From SZUA-36 sp963749115 (GTDB lineage: Bacteria > Pseudomonadota > Gammaproteobacteria > Xanthomonadales > SZUA-36), in assembly GCA_963749115.1 (NCBI GenBank), contig CAVVLP010000009.1, positions 1-64,000 on the forward strand: a DNA stretch of 64,000 nt, written 5' to 3'. How positions within the stretch are numbered: position 1 is the stretch's first letter; every line of letters starts with the position of its first letter. The notes below the pieces were generated by a model, which was not told where the DNA came from, did no database searches, and saw only the letters and a program-made list of their open reading frames with translations. A program made the position numbers and the translations under genes. Positions 48,422-57,434 of this stretch are shown piece after piece.

Positions 48422-49553
48422 ATGAATTTCTGGATATTTGCTATTGCCCTGCTCGTAGTGCCCGCCGTCATTGTCAGTTGGCCACTTTTTACCGGTCCTG
48501 CGAGGGACAAAATTACAGGTCTGTTTATATTTTTGATGATACCGCTGGCAGGCGTCCTGATGTATCAGAGTATCGGTACACCCGAGGCCATTGACCTGCC
48601 GACGGGTAACTGCCGCACAACAATCGAACCAGCAACAAACAGCACACTCAGAACAGCAAGGCCAGATGGATGAGCTGGTTGCATCCCTGCAACAGCGGAT
48701 GAGCGAAAACCCTGACGACCCGGAAGGCTGGATCATCCTTGGGCGCAGTCTTAAAACCATGCAGCGTTACGCAGAAGCTGAAACAGCACTGACCAACGCC
48801 AACCGCCTGGTGCCCGATAATCCGTCCATCATGGTGGAACTGGCTGAGACCATGTTATTCACATCCGGTAAACCCGAGGTTGGCGGTGAAGCCCGTCAAT
48901 TGATTGAAGCTGCGCTGGAGATAGACCCCAACCAGCAAAAGGCGCTTTGGATCATGGGAATGGCCTCTGCCCAGGATGGTGACGAAACACAGGCCATTGC
49001 CTACTGGACGAGACTACAGGAGCAACTCGATCCTTCTTCCGGTCCTTACCAGGCGGTTACAGAACAGATTCAGGGCGCACAGGCAAGGTCGGGACAGCCC
49101 GTTTCTGCTGCTGAAGTATCGTCTGCCGCAGAGAAATCCGTCACAGCGCCAGCGATGATCAACCCAGCCACTGCCAAACCGGCGGTAACCGAACCTGCCG
49201 CAGCAGGTTTTGGAATCCCGGCGACCATCACCCTCGGCGATGGCCTGGGTGGGGCTTTTCCTCCTAATGCCACACTGTTTATCTTCATCCACCCTGCCGG
49301 CGCTGCCGGTATGCCCTTGGCAGTCAAACGCCTTGCCCCACAAGGTTTTCCGATGTCGCTGAACTTTACCGATGCCGATCTTCTCCAGCCAGGCGGGTCA
49401 CTGCAGACCTTTGATTTATTGGATATCAGCGCACGCATCTCCATGGCGGGAGTTGCCAACGTCGCATCGGGCGACATACAGGCGAACCGTGTTACGGTAA
49501 ACACAAAAAATGTTTCAGCAATTGCACTACACCTTGATCAGCGTGTACCTTAG
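48422..49553 (+). CDS. ccmI: Cytochrome c biogenesis protein CcmI, one frameshift
   Basis: An apocytochrome chaperone of about 376 residues: two N-terminal membrane helices (MNFWIFAIALLVVPAVIVSW; GLFIFLMIPLAGVLMYQS), a +1 shift near 48605 (after AIDLPTG), then a TPR region with MSENPDDPEGWIILGRSLKTM and a C-terminal periplasmic domain from about residue 260. The layout matches CcmI. Last gene of the ccm cluster. Confidence 0.92.
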
Positions 49554-49586
49554 GAGGTCCTAAGACGATAGATCAAGGTCAGGACT

Positions 49587-50516
49587 ATGAAACACCTGCT
49601 GTTCATCGCAATACTTTTTGCCTCGATCAACAGTTTATCCGCACAGGACAAACCGGTTGAATTCACGACGTTTCAACTCTCCGACACGGTTTACATGCTC
49701 AAAGGACGTGGAGGCAATGTAGGTATCTCGACCGGTGAGGATGGTCTCTACATCATCGATGACCAGGTCAGACCGGTAACCACCCAGTTATTGCAGGCCA
49801 TCCGGAAAATCAGCGACAAACCCATCAGGATTGTCCTTAATACGCATTATCACGCCGACCACGTTGGCGGTAACGAAACCATCGGTGATGGCGGTGCGTT
49901 AATTATTTCGCATGACAATATCCGCAAGAGAATGACCACCGAGCAGGTCAGTATTTTCATGCAGGACACTACACCGCCCTATGCAAAAGACGCGTTGCCG
50001 GTGGTGACTTTCAATGACCGTCTGTCATTGCATATGAATGGCGAAACTGCGACTGCGTATTACGTTGCCAACGGTCATACCGATGGTGACAGCATCATAC
50101 ATTTTCCGGTCAGTAACGTTATCCACATGGGTGACATGTTTTTCAATGGCCTGTATCCCTATGTTGACCTCGACGCTGGCGGCTCGATGCAGGGATTGGT
50201 CGATGCAGCAGACCTCGCCCTTTCCATGGCTGATGAATCCACACGTATCATTCCCGGGCACGGACCACTCGGGGTGACCGAAGACCTGAAGAACTACCGG
50301 GACTACCTGATAAAAGCCGGTGCAAATGTGCAGGAACTGATAGACAAGGACATGGACCTGCAACAGATAATCGCGGCTAAACCAACCAGTGAGTGGGATG
50401 AAGAGCTGGGTAAAACCTGGATAACACCGGCTCAATTCGTAACGTTTATTTACAACAGCCTCAAGGGTATCCATCGTTACACACCACCCAAGATGGTTGA
50501 GACTGAAGCCCAATAG
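49587..50516 (+). CDS. Periplasmic MBL-fold metallo-hydrolase
   Basis: A 309-residue protein with signal peptide (residues 1-19, ending LSAQ) and the metallo-beta-lactamase motif NTHYHADHVGGNE, then NGHTDGDSIIHF, HMGDMFFNGLYPYVDLDAGG and IIPGHGPLG, giving a complete two-metal site. It belongs to a group of exported hydrolases often annotated broadly; the substrate is unknown. No evidence for true beta-lactamase activity. It begins 33 bp after ccmI and may be co-transcribed. Confidence 0.88.
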   Translation: MKHLLFIAILFASINSLSAQDKPVEFTTFQLSDTVYMLKGRGGNVGISTGEDGLYIIDDQVRPVTTQLLQAIRKISDKPIRIVLNTHYHADHVGGNETIGDGGALIISHDNIRKRMTTEQVSIFMQDTTPPYAKDALPVVTFNDRLSLHMNGETATAYYVANGHTDGDSIIHFPVSNVIHMGDMFFNGLYPYVDLDAGGSMQGLVDAADLALSMADESTRIIPGHGPLGVTEDLKNYRDYLIKAGANVQELIDKDMDLQQIIAAKPTSEWDEELGKTWITPAQFVTFIYNSLKGIHRYTPPKMVETEAQ

Positions 50517-50555
50517 GCTATTGACCGGACAACCCGGATTATAAATGCCGGATCA

Positions 50556-51305
50556 TTATTGATTCGGCCGGGATAATCTGAAGGCTTGCGTGTGCCGCGC
50601 AGCGATATGAACAGAAAATAGTGGCTGGCCGCGTTCGAGATACTTCTGCTCAAATGGTGTAATACCCTTATCGGGCTCAATTATTTTTACACTTATATCA
50701 GCCCCGGTTGCGATAACCGATGCTTTTGCAAACTCCCGGGCGTACACATCCCAGTTACAACGCATTTCTATCTCACCGCCCAATGCCAGGAGCTGTGGAA
50801 ATACCGGGTGTCCATGCCAACGCCGCGATAAATGACCTGGTTTGGGCCAGGGGTTCGGGTAGAACAGAAAGTGCCGCTCCGGTGATAAACCACTTTCAAG
50901 CAGCAAGCGCCAGAAGGTAGCCAATTCGGCTCTTAACAGGACGCAATTGTCAGTGCGCAAAAAGTTGGATTGCACACCGCTTTTGGCAAGACGCGAACGC
51001 GACTGGTCCACACCGATCACAAGGTGACCGGGGAACATCTGAGCAAGCCGCTGCGTACTTTTGCCCGTCCCGCAACCGGAATCCAGAATGACCGGTTGCC
51101 CCGCGGAAAAGACCCCTTTTTGCTCCAACAGACAATATGTTTCTATTGTGGGACGATGCAGGGGCTGCAGCCAGGGTGATTCGAGGTGCTTACGAACACA
51201 GGATTCAAGAGCCGGGTGAACACCGCGCTGCTTGCTGGTGACAAGCCCTGATTCACTGATGTTTTTGCCGGTTTTTGACTGTTTCAACTCTGTTTCCACG
51301 CGCAA
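50556..51305 (-). CDS. TrmB-like tRNA (guanine-N7)-methyltransferase family protein
   Basis: A 249-residue SAM-dependent methyltransferase. Motif I is VILDSGCGTGKSTQRLAQMFP, then VIGVDQSRSRLAK, and FLFYPNPWPKPGHLSRRW replaces the FPDPWPKKRHHKRR motif of TrmB. The similarity suggests tRNA m7G46 methylation, but the altered motif (YPNPWPK, fewer basic residues) marks a divergent paralogue, seen in some Gammaproteobacteria; whether a canonical TrmB exists elsewhere cannot be told. Divergent from the MetX-family gene. Confidence 0.78.
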   Translation of the reverse strand: MRVETELKQSKTGKNISESGLVTSKQRGVHPALESCVRKHLESPWLQPLHRPTIETYCLLEQKGVFSAGQPVILDSGCGTGKSTQRLAQMFPGHLVIGVDQSRSRLAKSGVQSNFLRTDNCVLLRAELATFWRLLLESGLSPERHFLFYPNPWPKPGHLSRRWHGHPVFPQLLALGGEIEMRCNWDVYAREFAKASVIATGADISVKIIEPDKGITPFEQKYLERGQPLFSVHIAARHTQAFRLSRPNQ

Positions 51306-51358
51306 TCCAGTGATCCACAGGCTATCATTGTAGATACTTTCAACATGAATAGAACCTT

Positions 51359-52468
51359 ATGCCATCAGCAACGAAGTTTTTGCATATAACTGAGCCCTTG
51401 CTAATGAAAAAAGGCGGTAAGTTGCCTTCCTTCACACTGGCTTATGAGACATGGGGAACACTCAACCCGGATCGATCCAATGCGGTGTTGATATTAAGCG
51501 GTCTGTCACCCAACGCACACGCAGCGTCCAGTGAGGCCGACCCCTCCCCCGGTTGGTGGGAAATGATGATCGGACCCGGTGCGCCGATCGACACCAATCG
51601 TTTCCACGTGATCGGCCTGAACTCATTGGGAAGCTGTAAAGGCTCAACCGGGCCTGCCAGTGTAAACCCGGAAACCGGTAAACCTTACCGCCTGGACTTT
51701 CCGGACCTGTGTGTCGAGGACATCGCCAGGGCCGCCAACATGCTCATCACACACCTGGGTATTGAGCAGTTGTGCACCATGGTCGGGCCATCCATGGGTG
51801 GTATGAGCGCCCTCGCCTACCTGCAGCAAAACCCGCAGGGTGCGCGTCATTTCCTGACCATATCGAGTTCGTCAAACTCGGCACCCTTCAGTATCGCCAT
51901 ACGTTCATTGCAAAGAGAGCTGATCGTTTCGGACCCGGCCTGGAATGAAGGCAACTACGACGAGAAACACTGGCCGGTAAAAGGCATGCGAATGGCGCGC
52001 AAACTGGGGATGTTGTCCTATCGTTCAGCCGAGGAATGGCGAACCCGCTTCGGGCGGCGCAAGCAGGATTATTTCCCGACCGAATTATTCGGTATGAACT
52101 ATGAAGTGGAATCCTACCTGGAAGCTGCTGCACGCCGTTTTGTGCATTCATTCGACCCCTGCAGTTACCTGTACCTGTCTCGCGCCATGGACTGGTTCGA
52201 TGTGGCAGATGACTACGCGGATCTGCCTTCTGCACTTGCTGAGATCAGTTTAAAAACCGCCTGTGTGATAGCTGTGGAAACAGATATCCTGTTCCCTGCC
52301 TACCAGCAAAAAGAAATCGCCGACGCGCTCCGTGCAAATGATATAGACACGAGCTTTACAAACCTTGAATCATTGATGGGGCATGACGCCTTCCTGGTGG
52401 ATCACGCTCTTTTCAATCCGCATGTCATGGCCTATTTCGATCGGATCTGGTTTGACGATAAACTTTAA
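51359..52468 (+). CDS. MetX-family serine/homoserine O-acyltransferase, probably serine O-succinyltransferase
   Basis: A 369-residue alpha/beta-hydrolase. The nucleophile is in GPSMGGMSAL, with Asp/His in VETDILFPAYQQ and GHDAFLVDH. Classical MetX homoserine acetyltransferases have SG-S-HA and NVLGGCKGTTGP; here the corresponding stretches are LSPNAHAASS and NSLGSCKGSTGPASV. As I recall, this version is typical of the serine O-succinyltransferase branch (cysteine synthesis) described in Xanthomonadales-type bacteria. I therefore favour O-succinyl-L-serine formation, but a homoserine acyltransferase for methionine is the alternative. No cysK or metB neighbour is present to decide. Confidence 0.85.
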   Translation: MPSATKFLHITEPLLMKKGGKLPSFTLAYETWGTLNPDRSNAVLILSGLSPNAHAASSEADPSPGWWEMMIGPGAPIDTNRFHVIGLNSLGSCKGSTGPASVNPETGKPYRLDFPDLCVEDIARAANMLITHLGIEQLCTMVGPSMGGMSALAYLQQNPQGARHFLTISSSSNSAPFSIAIRSLQRELIVSDPAWNEGNYDEKHWPVKGMRMARKLGMLSYRSAEEWRTRFGRRKQDYFPTELFGMNYEVESYLEAAARRFVHSFDPCSYLYLSRAMDWFDVADDYADLPSALAEISLKTACVIAVETDILFPAYQQKEIADALRANDIDTSFTNLESLMGHDAFLVDHALFNPHVMAYFDRIWFDDKL

Positions 52469-52533
52469 GAATTGTGACTTAAATACTGGCGTAGCACCCG
52501 ATGCAAATATATACTTTGCGCCTTGCAAATCCT

Positions 52534-52620
52534 GCCGGAGTGGCGAAATTGGTAGACGCGCTGGATTCAAAATCCAGTTTTGGCAACAAAGTGCCGGTTC
52601 GAGTCCGGCCTCCGGCACCA
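52534..52620 (+). tRNA. tRNA-Leu (anticodon CAA)
   Basis: Acceptor arms GCCGGAG and CTCCGGC pair, followed by ACCA encoded in the gene. The anticodon stem CTGGA-TTCAAAA-TCCAG gives anticodon CAA (reads UUG). A long variable arm (class II tRNA) and the T arm GCCGG-TTCGAGT-CCGGC are present. 87 nt including CCA. No integrase or attachment repeat is seen beside it. Confidence 0.97.
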
Positions 52621-52849
52621 TTCTTACTTCTCAAGTCTAAAAACCCACCAAAAGCTAAACAAACCAACGTTTGGATCGCCGTCTCCAAGATTGAGGAAAA
52701 CGGCTACGTGGACTACACCTACAGTTGCGTCAGGCGGCAGTCTTTCTGCATTTATCATCCGCTTGGATAATTCTCAATACGTGCTGGGTATTGTAGGATG
52801 GGGATTAAATGGCTTTCTTTGCTGCGGTTTCACAAATGTTTTGGACCTT

Positions 52850-53794
52850 TCAGGGAACGGTCATTGGGTTCTCAGGATTCTTGGTCCATTCCTGGAGTGA
52901 ACCCATGTATACAGCAACATCGCTGTATCCCAGTCTGTACATGGTAAAAGCCACTGTAGATGCGGCTACACCACCGCCACAATAAGTGATCGCGCGTGCG
53001 TTGCGGTCACCATCATGCATCATATCGAGCTCGTCGTATGACCTGAAATAACCGGATTCATCCACCAGGTTTGTGGAGGGCATATTGGTAGCGCTGGTGA
53101 TATGACCGAGTCGGTCATACATCGTAAATTGACCATTGTAGTGGGCATCGTTCATAGTATCGATGATTGAAACCTCATTATTATAAATGGCAGCCAATAC
53201 TTCATCCTGATCGGCAATGACATTGGGCCGTAACGACAAGTTAAACTCGCGTTCAGGGTAGGTGGCCGGTTTCACTGACAGTGGCTGGCCTTCGGCGACC
53301 CAGGCTTTTAAGCCGCCATCAAGTATTGCTACCTGGTCAAAACCTGCCCAACGTAACATCCACCAGAGTCGTGCCGCCCAGGCAGGATAATTGGCACTGT
53401 AAAGTACAACCCGTGAATCATTGCCAACCCCGAGTTTGCCCATCGCATCCCGGAACTGCTCAGGTGGTGGCATGACAAATTCCATTGAACTGTTTTTGTC
53501 TGAAAGAGCGCCCAGCAAATCCGCGTAAGCTGCTGTCGGAATATGGCCAGCCTGGTACTCACTGTGAGCACTGGCGCTGCTGAATTTTCCGTTTTCGTCT
53601 TGTTGGACAAGTACCGTTGTGTCTAACACCACAAGATCGGGATCACCCAGATGCTCTGCCAGCCACTGCACGCTAACCAGCAAATCCACTTTTCCCTGTG
53701 GCGGTTCGTCAGCAAATGCTTTGATCTGTACATGGAACATAACAAGCAGAATTACCGCAAGTAGTGGAATGACGGAAACTCTTTGTACGCTCAT
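52850..53794 (-). CDS. Periplasmic two-domain rhodanese (sulfurtransferase)
   Basis: 314 residues: a signal peptide or N-terminal anchor (residues 8-28), an inactive first rhodanese domain (VVLDTTVLV, HIPTAAYADLL, WMLRWAGFDQVAILDGGLKAW) and a second with the catalytic Cys in AITYCGGGVAAS. Architecture matches thiosulfate or 3-mercaptopyruvate sulfurtransferases; the loop CGGGVAAS resembles thiosulfate-type but does not settle the donor. Exported, so a role in extracytoplasmic sulfur or cyanide handling is inferred. The gap 52621-52849 shows no gene. Confidence 0.88.
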   Translation of the reverse strand: MSVQRVSVIPLLAVILLVMFHVQIKAFADEPPQGKVDLLVSVQWLAEHLGDPDLVVLDTTVLVQQDENGKFSSASAHSEYQAGHIPTAAYADLLGALSDKNSSMEFVMPPPEQFRDAMGKLGVGNDSRVVLYSANYPAWAARLWWMLRWAGFDQVAILDGGLKAWVAEGQPLSVKPATYPEREFNLSLRPNVIADQDEVLAAIYNNEVSIIDTMNDAHYNGQFTMYDRLGHITSATNMPSTNLVDESGYFRSYDELDMMHDGDRNARAITYCGGGVAASTVAFTMYRLGYSDVAVYMGSLQEWTKNPENPMTVP

Positions 53795-54047
53795 GCATTT
53801 GTCCTGATTGGCGGAAGGGGTAATTCGATTGTATGAGTGGGTAATTTTAAAAACAAGTTAGCAGTGCAGAATGGCCAAATCAGTTTAACCGCCATCTAGC
53901 GAAATACACTATTGGCAATTGCTGCCAGGAATAGGGCGTAAAACGAAATATAGGAGAAAAGTGAAAACACCCATTACGACCGCTATCCTCCCAGGCAAAT
54001 TCAGTTCAGGTATTACTGAACGGTTGTACTTTGAATTTCACTGAATC

Positions 54048-55637
54048 ATGATTCGTATCATGTCCAAACCCAGAATTCATGTAATGAGACTTTTAATTGC
54101 CATCGTGCTGGCGCTGCCTGTCCTTATTCCAGCCCCTGCACTGGCAGCTGAAGACTGTGCGGCAGTGACGGGAGCCTGGTTCGATCCGACTCTTGACGGC
54201 GAAGGTTTTTATTTGCTGGAGACCGATGCGGGACTTGCGATCACCTATTATGGTTACATCAATCCTGAGCAGCGACTTTGGCTAATCAGCGAAGTTCTGC
54301 CCGGCCCCATAACATTCGGTACGGATCTCAGTGTCGACATGCTCATCGGTGATGGTGGTGATTTCCAACAACCGGCACCACCATCAGAACTGACACTGTG
54401 GGGAAATTTGACCATGAATTTTTCCGACAGCGCTCGCGGTCTTTTCCTGCTTTCCGGCACGCATGGTGACAAGCGTTCCGAGGTGGTTAAACTCGCCGGC
54501 GTTCGGCGTCAGGTTTGCAATGCAGCACATTGTGATATTCCCACTGAAGGAGCAAGTCGCCTGAGTTTTGCGAATGATGCCGTACATGGTATTTTCGACC
54601 CATCGCTGGACGCTGAGCCAGGCACCAGCGAGGTATGGCTGAGCTATTCAACAGTTTCCGCCTCACTCCGGTGGTCACCGCAAAACTCGTTGGTGGTCCA
54701 GACCAGGCTGGCACGCAGTACGGACGCCGGTCTCAATTTCAGCTTCGTCAACGAAATTAACCCGGTGCTGGATGTAACACTGGACCTTGCCCCACCAAAC
54801 AATGCCGGTACCTGGATCAACGAGGTATCCTCACTTGCCTATGACATGGCGGCTGCCCCTGAGCAGCGATGGAAATTGATCTGGCACCACTACCTTCAAA
54901 TTGATGGTGTGCGTCATTTTGAGCATGGGTGGCTGGGTTATCGTTCAGCGGCACAACCTGAGCAGTTGAAAGATGCCACTGAAATCAAGCTTTTTGGCAG
55001 TGGTATTTATGATCCGGTCAACAATGACACTGATGGCATCACCCAAAGTCCTGTGGGCGGTAAGCCGTTGATTGACATTCGCGACCTAAGCCAGGAACTG
55101 GAAAATTGTTCGGTGCTGAGTGAACCAGGGTGGATGAGTAACGCTGATGCTCTTTACCTGTCGGTATTATGTGTCCAACTCGAGCCACGTGAAAATCGCA
55201 TTGTCCTGCTGGCCTGCGCACAGCCGTGCACCGTCACAGACCCCCAGGCCTGGCACTTTGTTAAAACCCTGTTGGTGAATTCCGATGCACAGGCGTTGGG
55301 ATACGGTCAGTTTTCCGCACCTGACCTGTTTAGCACTCACGGTGTGACCTATTTGTGGGTTTCGCCGGTCAGCGATAGCCCCTTTTCAGACAGCTACCAT
55401 GGTTGCCGAGCGTATCGATTTACAAATCTCTCCGCCGGTTCGCTACAGGCTAACACCGATGGACAGCCTACGCCGGCACTGGCGCTGGACGGATTGCCTG
55501 ACACATTTAATGGTGCCTGTGCCTTGCACACCGCTGCAGGCGACCAGTCTTTTTATTCACAATTAATGACGTCTTCCAAAGAACTATTCCAGATTTTCAG
55601 GGCTTCTACCGACCATTGCCTGTCAGCGGCAGACTAG
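54048..55637 (+). CDS. Secreted protein with N-terminal GxW domain, unknown function
   Basis: A 529-residue protein with a signal peptide (cleavage probably after ALAA, near residue 34; start at 54048 or at the ATG of MRLLIAIVLAL). The first mature part reads CAAVTGAWFDPTLDGEGFY, LAITYYGYINPEQRLWLISE, ITFGTDLSVDMLIGDGGDF and LTLWGNLTMNF, a GxW domain like those at 25651 and 35545. The remaining ~380 residues (RLSFANDAVHGIFDPSLDAE, STVSASLRWSPQNSLVVQTR, and later Cys-containing segments) suggest a beta-propeller-like fold, similar in feel to sialidase-type exo-domains, but I cannot assign it. The cysteines suggest disulfides in the periplasm or outside. Confidence 0.72.
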   Translation: MIRIMSKPRIHVMRLLIAIVLALPVLIPAPALAAEDCAAVTGAWFDPTLDGEGFYLLETDAGLAITYYGYINPEQRLWLISEVLPGPITFGTDLSVDMLIGDGGDFQQPAPPSELTLWGNLTMNFSDSARGLFLLSGTHGDKRSEVVKLAGVRRQVCNAAHCDIPTEGASRLSFANDAVHGIFDPSLDAEPGTSEVWLSYSTVSASLRWSPQNSLVVQTRLARSTDAGLNFSFVNEINPVLDVTLDLAPPNNAGTWINEVSSLAYDMAAAPEQRWKLIWHHYLQIDGVRHFEHGWLGYRSAAQPEQLKDATEIKLFGSGIYDPVNNDTDGITQSPVGGKPLIDIRDLSQELENCSVLSEPGWMSNADALYLSVLCVQLEPRENRIVLLACAQPCTVTDPQAWHFVKTLLVNSDAQALGYGQFSAPDLFSTHGVTYLWVSPVSDSPFSDSYHGCRAYRFTNLSAGSLQANTDGQPTPALALDGLPDTFNGACALHTAAGDQSFYSQLMTSSKELFQIFRASTDHCLSAAD

Positions 55638-55869
55638 CCTGAAAGATGGTGCTGTAAGACGCACGCCTGGTGGCGACGCGCCGAGAATGCGGAACCGGAG
55701 TTGACGCGTAGAAAAGTGATATGCATAGCATCGACTGCTACCAGGTAAAGGCCGGAAGTCAAATTAGGTTCACGGCGAGTTTTACGTAAGAGTCGAGGGC
55801 TATCCTCACCCCACTGAAACCGCTCCTGCACGGGTGCTTTCGTGCCGCTCTGTCACAGCGAAAATAGTC
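55638..55869. other. Intergenic region with a doubtful 65-codon minus-strand frame
   Basis: A minus-strand frame (55831-55634) reads through most of the gap, with VAVDAMHITFLRVNSGS and RRHQACVLQHHLSG, no Shine-Dalgarno and no recognisable domain. The sequence GGTTCACGGCGAGT here is identical to the complement of a part of element B1, but no arms are present. I regard the ORF as unlikely. Confidence 0.3.
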
Positions 55870-57423
55870 TCAGCGCCGTCGAAACGAACCACGTTGATCT
55901 GATATCGTGCCGTTGTTCAGGTATTTCCTGGTCACGTTCGCGCGCTTACGGGCATTGGTCATAGGGCTTCTCCCGTAGGTTTCACGAATCACGAGATAGG
56001 ACTTGATGAGTTTGCCCTCCTCTTGTGTACCCCAGCCCGCGGGGTCGGGTAGCCCCGTCTGTTCCAGCGCCTTGGCAAGGCAACGCCTGACGTAGGCCGG
56101 GCGGTTGACGTGATTGTCAAGGATCAGACCGACACCATACTCCGAGGTCACCAGGTCTGAGACCTTGTAATCGCCGACTTTGTAGCGATCGGTGCTGTAG
56201 AACTGCTCCAGCCGGTCCAGGGCATGCTTGATTTCCATCGCCTGTACCAACGGGTCTTGTCCGGCGCGCCAGAAATAGAACGCCCATGGCGGCAATCGGA
56301 GTTGTGCCTTATCCGCCGCTGACCTTACCGTTTTCCCGCGCAACGAGAAGCGTCCGGTTAACGGACCTGTTTTTGAAGTCATCCAGTCGGCTGGCATAAT
56401 GTCTACTACATCGAGCCCGTGCTGCCCGCAGTACTTGTCGAAAAGATCACGGTCTTCATGCTTAACGCGCGCGAGCAAAGCCGGCAACTCGCCACGCGCC
56501 GATTCCTGGCCGGCAGTCCACTGGAAAAGGCCAAATGAAAGAAAAGCGCTATCCCAGGTATTGATGGCGTCCAGGTTGCCTTCATTCTCGGCAACCGCAA
56601 TCATCACGTTCAGTTCCGACTGCGTTACACCCAGTGTCCGCAACAGGTCGCCATGTGACTGCACGAAACCCAGGGGTTTCTGATCACCCGTGGTGAAAAG
56701 ACCCTTTCTGAACTTTTGAAATCTCTTCCTTCGGAAACCGTCGGATACCTCCAGGAACTGCCGGTTATTCTGGCCGACAACCGACTTGATACTGAGAGAG
56801 CCGGGTGCCGGGGCCGCCGCATGCCCGAGGTCGTGCCAGTTATCGCCATACGTGGGTCCCAGCTTTGCGACGATGCGCTGCGCGAGGGGAAACGTAAGCA
56901 TAGTACCGTCTCCATCCAACTCCTCGGAACGCGCGAAAGCAACTATCGCCGCACGGGTCGAACGCCCGAAGTCGCCATCGGCACCCCACTTCGCCCAATT
57001 AAGCTGTTGGCCAAAGCCAAGGTCATTCAGCAAGGTTTGCATGGATGCGATTCTGACCCGATCGCCACCACCCAGGCGATATTCCCGCTCCACCCGCTTT
57101 TTGGCGACGTCACCGGCGAGCTGTTTCAACTCTTCCAGGGAGTCGTAACGCGCGAGAATCTTCTCTGCCAGCACGGCGGTAACACGCGCGCCCTTCGCAG
57201 TATTGCCATTGCGCCGGGCGAACTCCGCTACCGCAGCGACGGTGGCCTCACCATAATCGCCGTCAGCGCCGTAGGTGTCCCATTCCAGTTGTTGGTCAAA
57301 GCCGAGCCAGTGCATCAGCGTTTGCAGGGCGACGATCGCATGATGGGCCGAAGAGTTCTTGTGTAGGGTCTCAACAACCGTATCTTCATCGATTAACGTC
57401 TGTAGGGTCTCTCGCTCTCTCAT
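55870..57423 (-). CDS. Peptidoglycan-binding-like protein with putative lysozyme-fold domain
   Basis: 517 residues, no signal peptide or membrane helix. Two tandem peptidoglycan-binding-like repeats: LQTLMHWLGF...TYGADGDYGEATVAAVAEF (about 32-75) and MQTLLNDLGF...KWGADGDFGRSTRAAIVAF (about 128-170). The C-terminal half has VTQSELNVMIAVAENEGNLD, AINTWDSAFLSFGLFQWTAG and later EYGVGLILDNHVNRPAYVR, a pattern like lysozyme or transglycosylase folds with a Glu (AENEG) as candidate acid. It ends basic (RGSFRRR). It lies 11 bp after a lipoprotein gene. I infer cell-wall hydrolysis, perhaps an effector exported by another route; not proven. GC looks higher than in the neighbours. Confidence 0.7.
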   Translation of the reverse strand: MRERETLQTLIDEDTVVETLHKNSSAHHAIVALQTLMHWLGFDQQLEWDTYGADGDYGEATVAAVAEFARRNGNTAKGARVTAVLAEKILARYDSLEELKQLAGDVAKKRVEREYRLGGGDRVRIASMQTLLNDLGFGQQLNWAKWGADGDFGRSTRAAIVAFARSEELDGDGTMLTFPLAQRIVAKLGPTYGDNWHDLGHAAAPAPGSLSIKSVVGQNNRQFLEVSDGFRRKRFQKFRKGLFTTGDQKPLGFVQSHGDLLRTLGVTQSELNVMIAVAENEGNLDAINTWDSAFLSFGLFQWTAGQESARGELPALLARVKHEDRDLFDKYCGQHGLDVVDIMPADWMTSKTGPLTGRFSLRGKTVRSAADKAQLRLPPWAFYFWRAGQDPLVQAMEIKHALDRLEQFYSTDRYKVGDYKVSDLVTSEYGVGLILDNHVNRPAYVRRCLAKALEQTGLPDPAGWGTQEEGKLIKSYLVIRETYGRSPMTNARKRANVTRKYLNNGTISDQRGSFRRR

Positions 57424-57434
57424 GGTTAGGTTTC

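Noticed and set aside
49587..50516. Beta-lactamase (resistance gene)
   Set aside because: The MBL metal site is generic to the superfamily; the sequence lacks features specific to known metallo-beta-lactamases and is chromosomal beside ccm genes.
52534..52620. Genomic island insertion at tRNA-Leu
   Set aside because: There is no integrase, no duplicated tRNA 3' end and no shift in gene content next to it.
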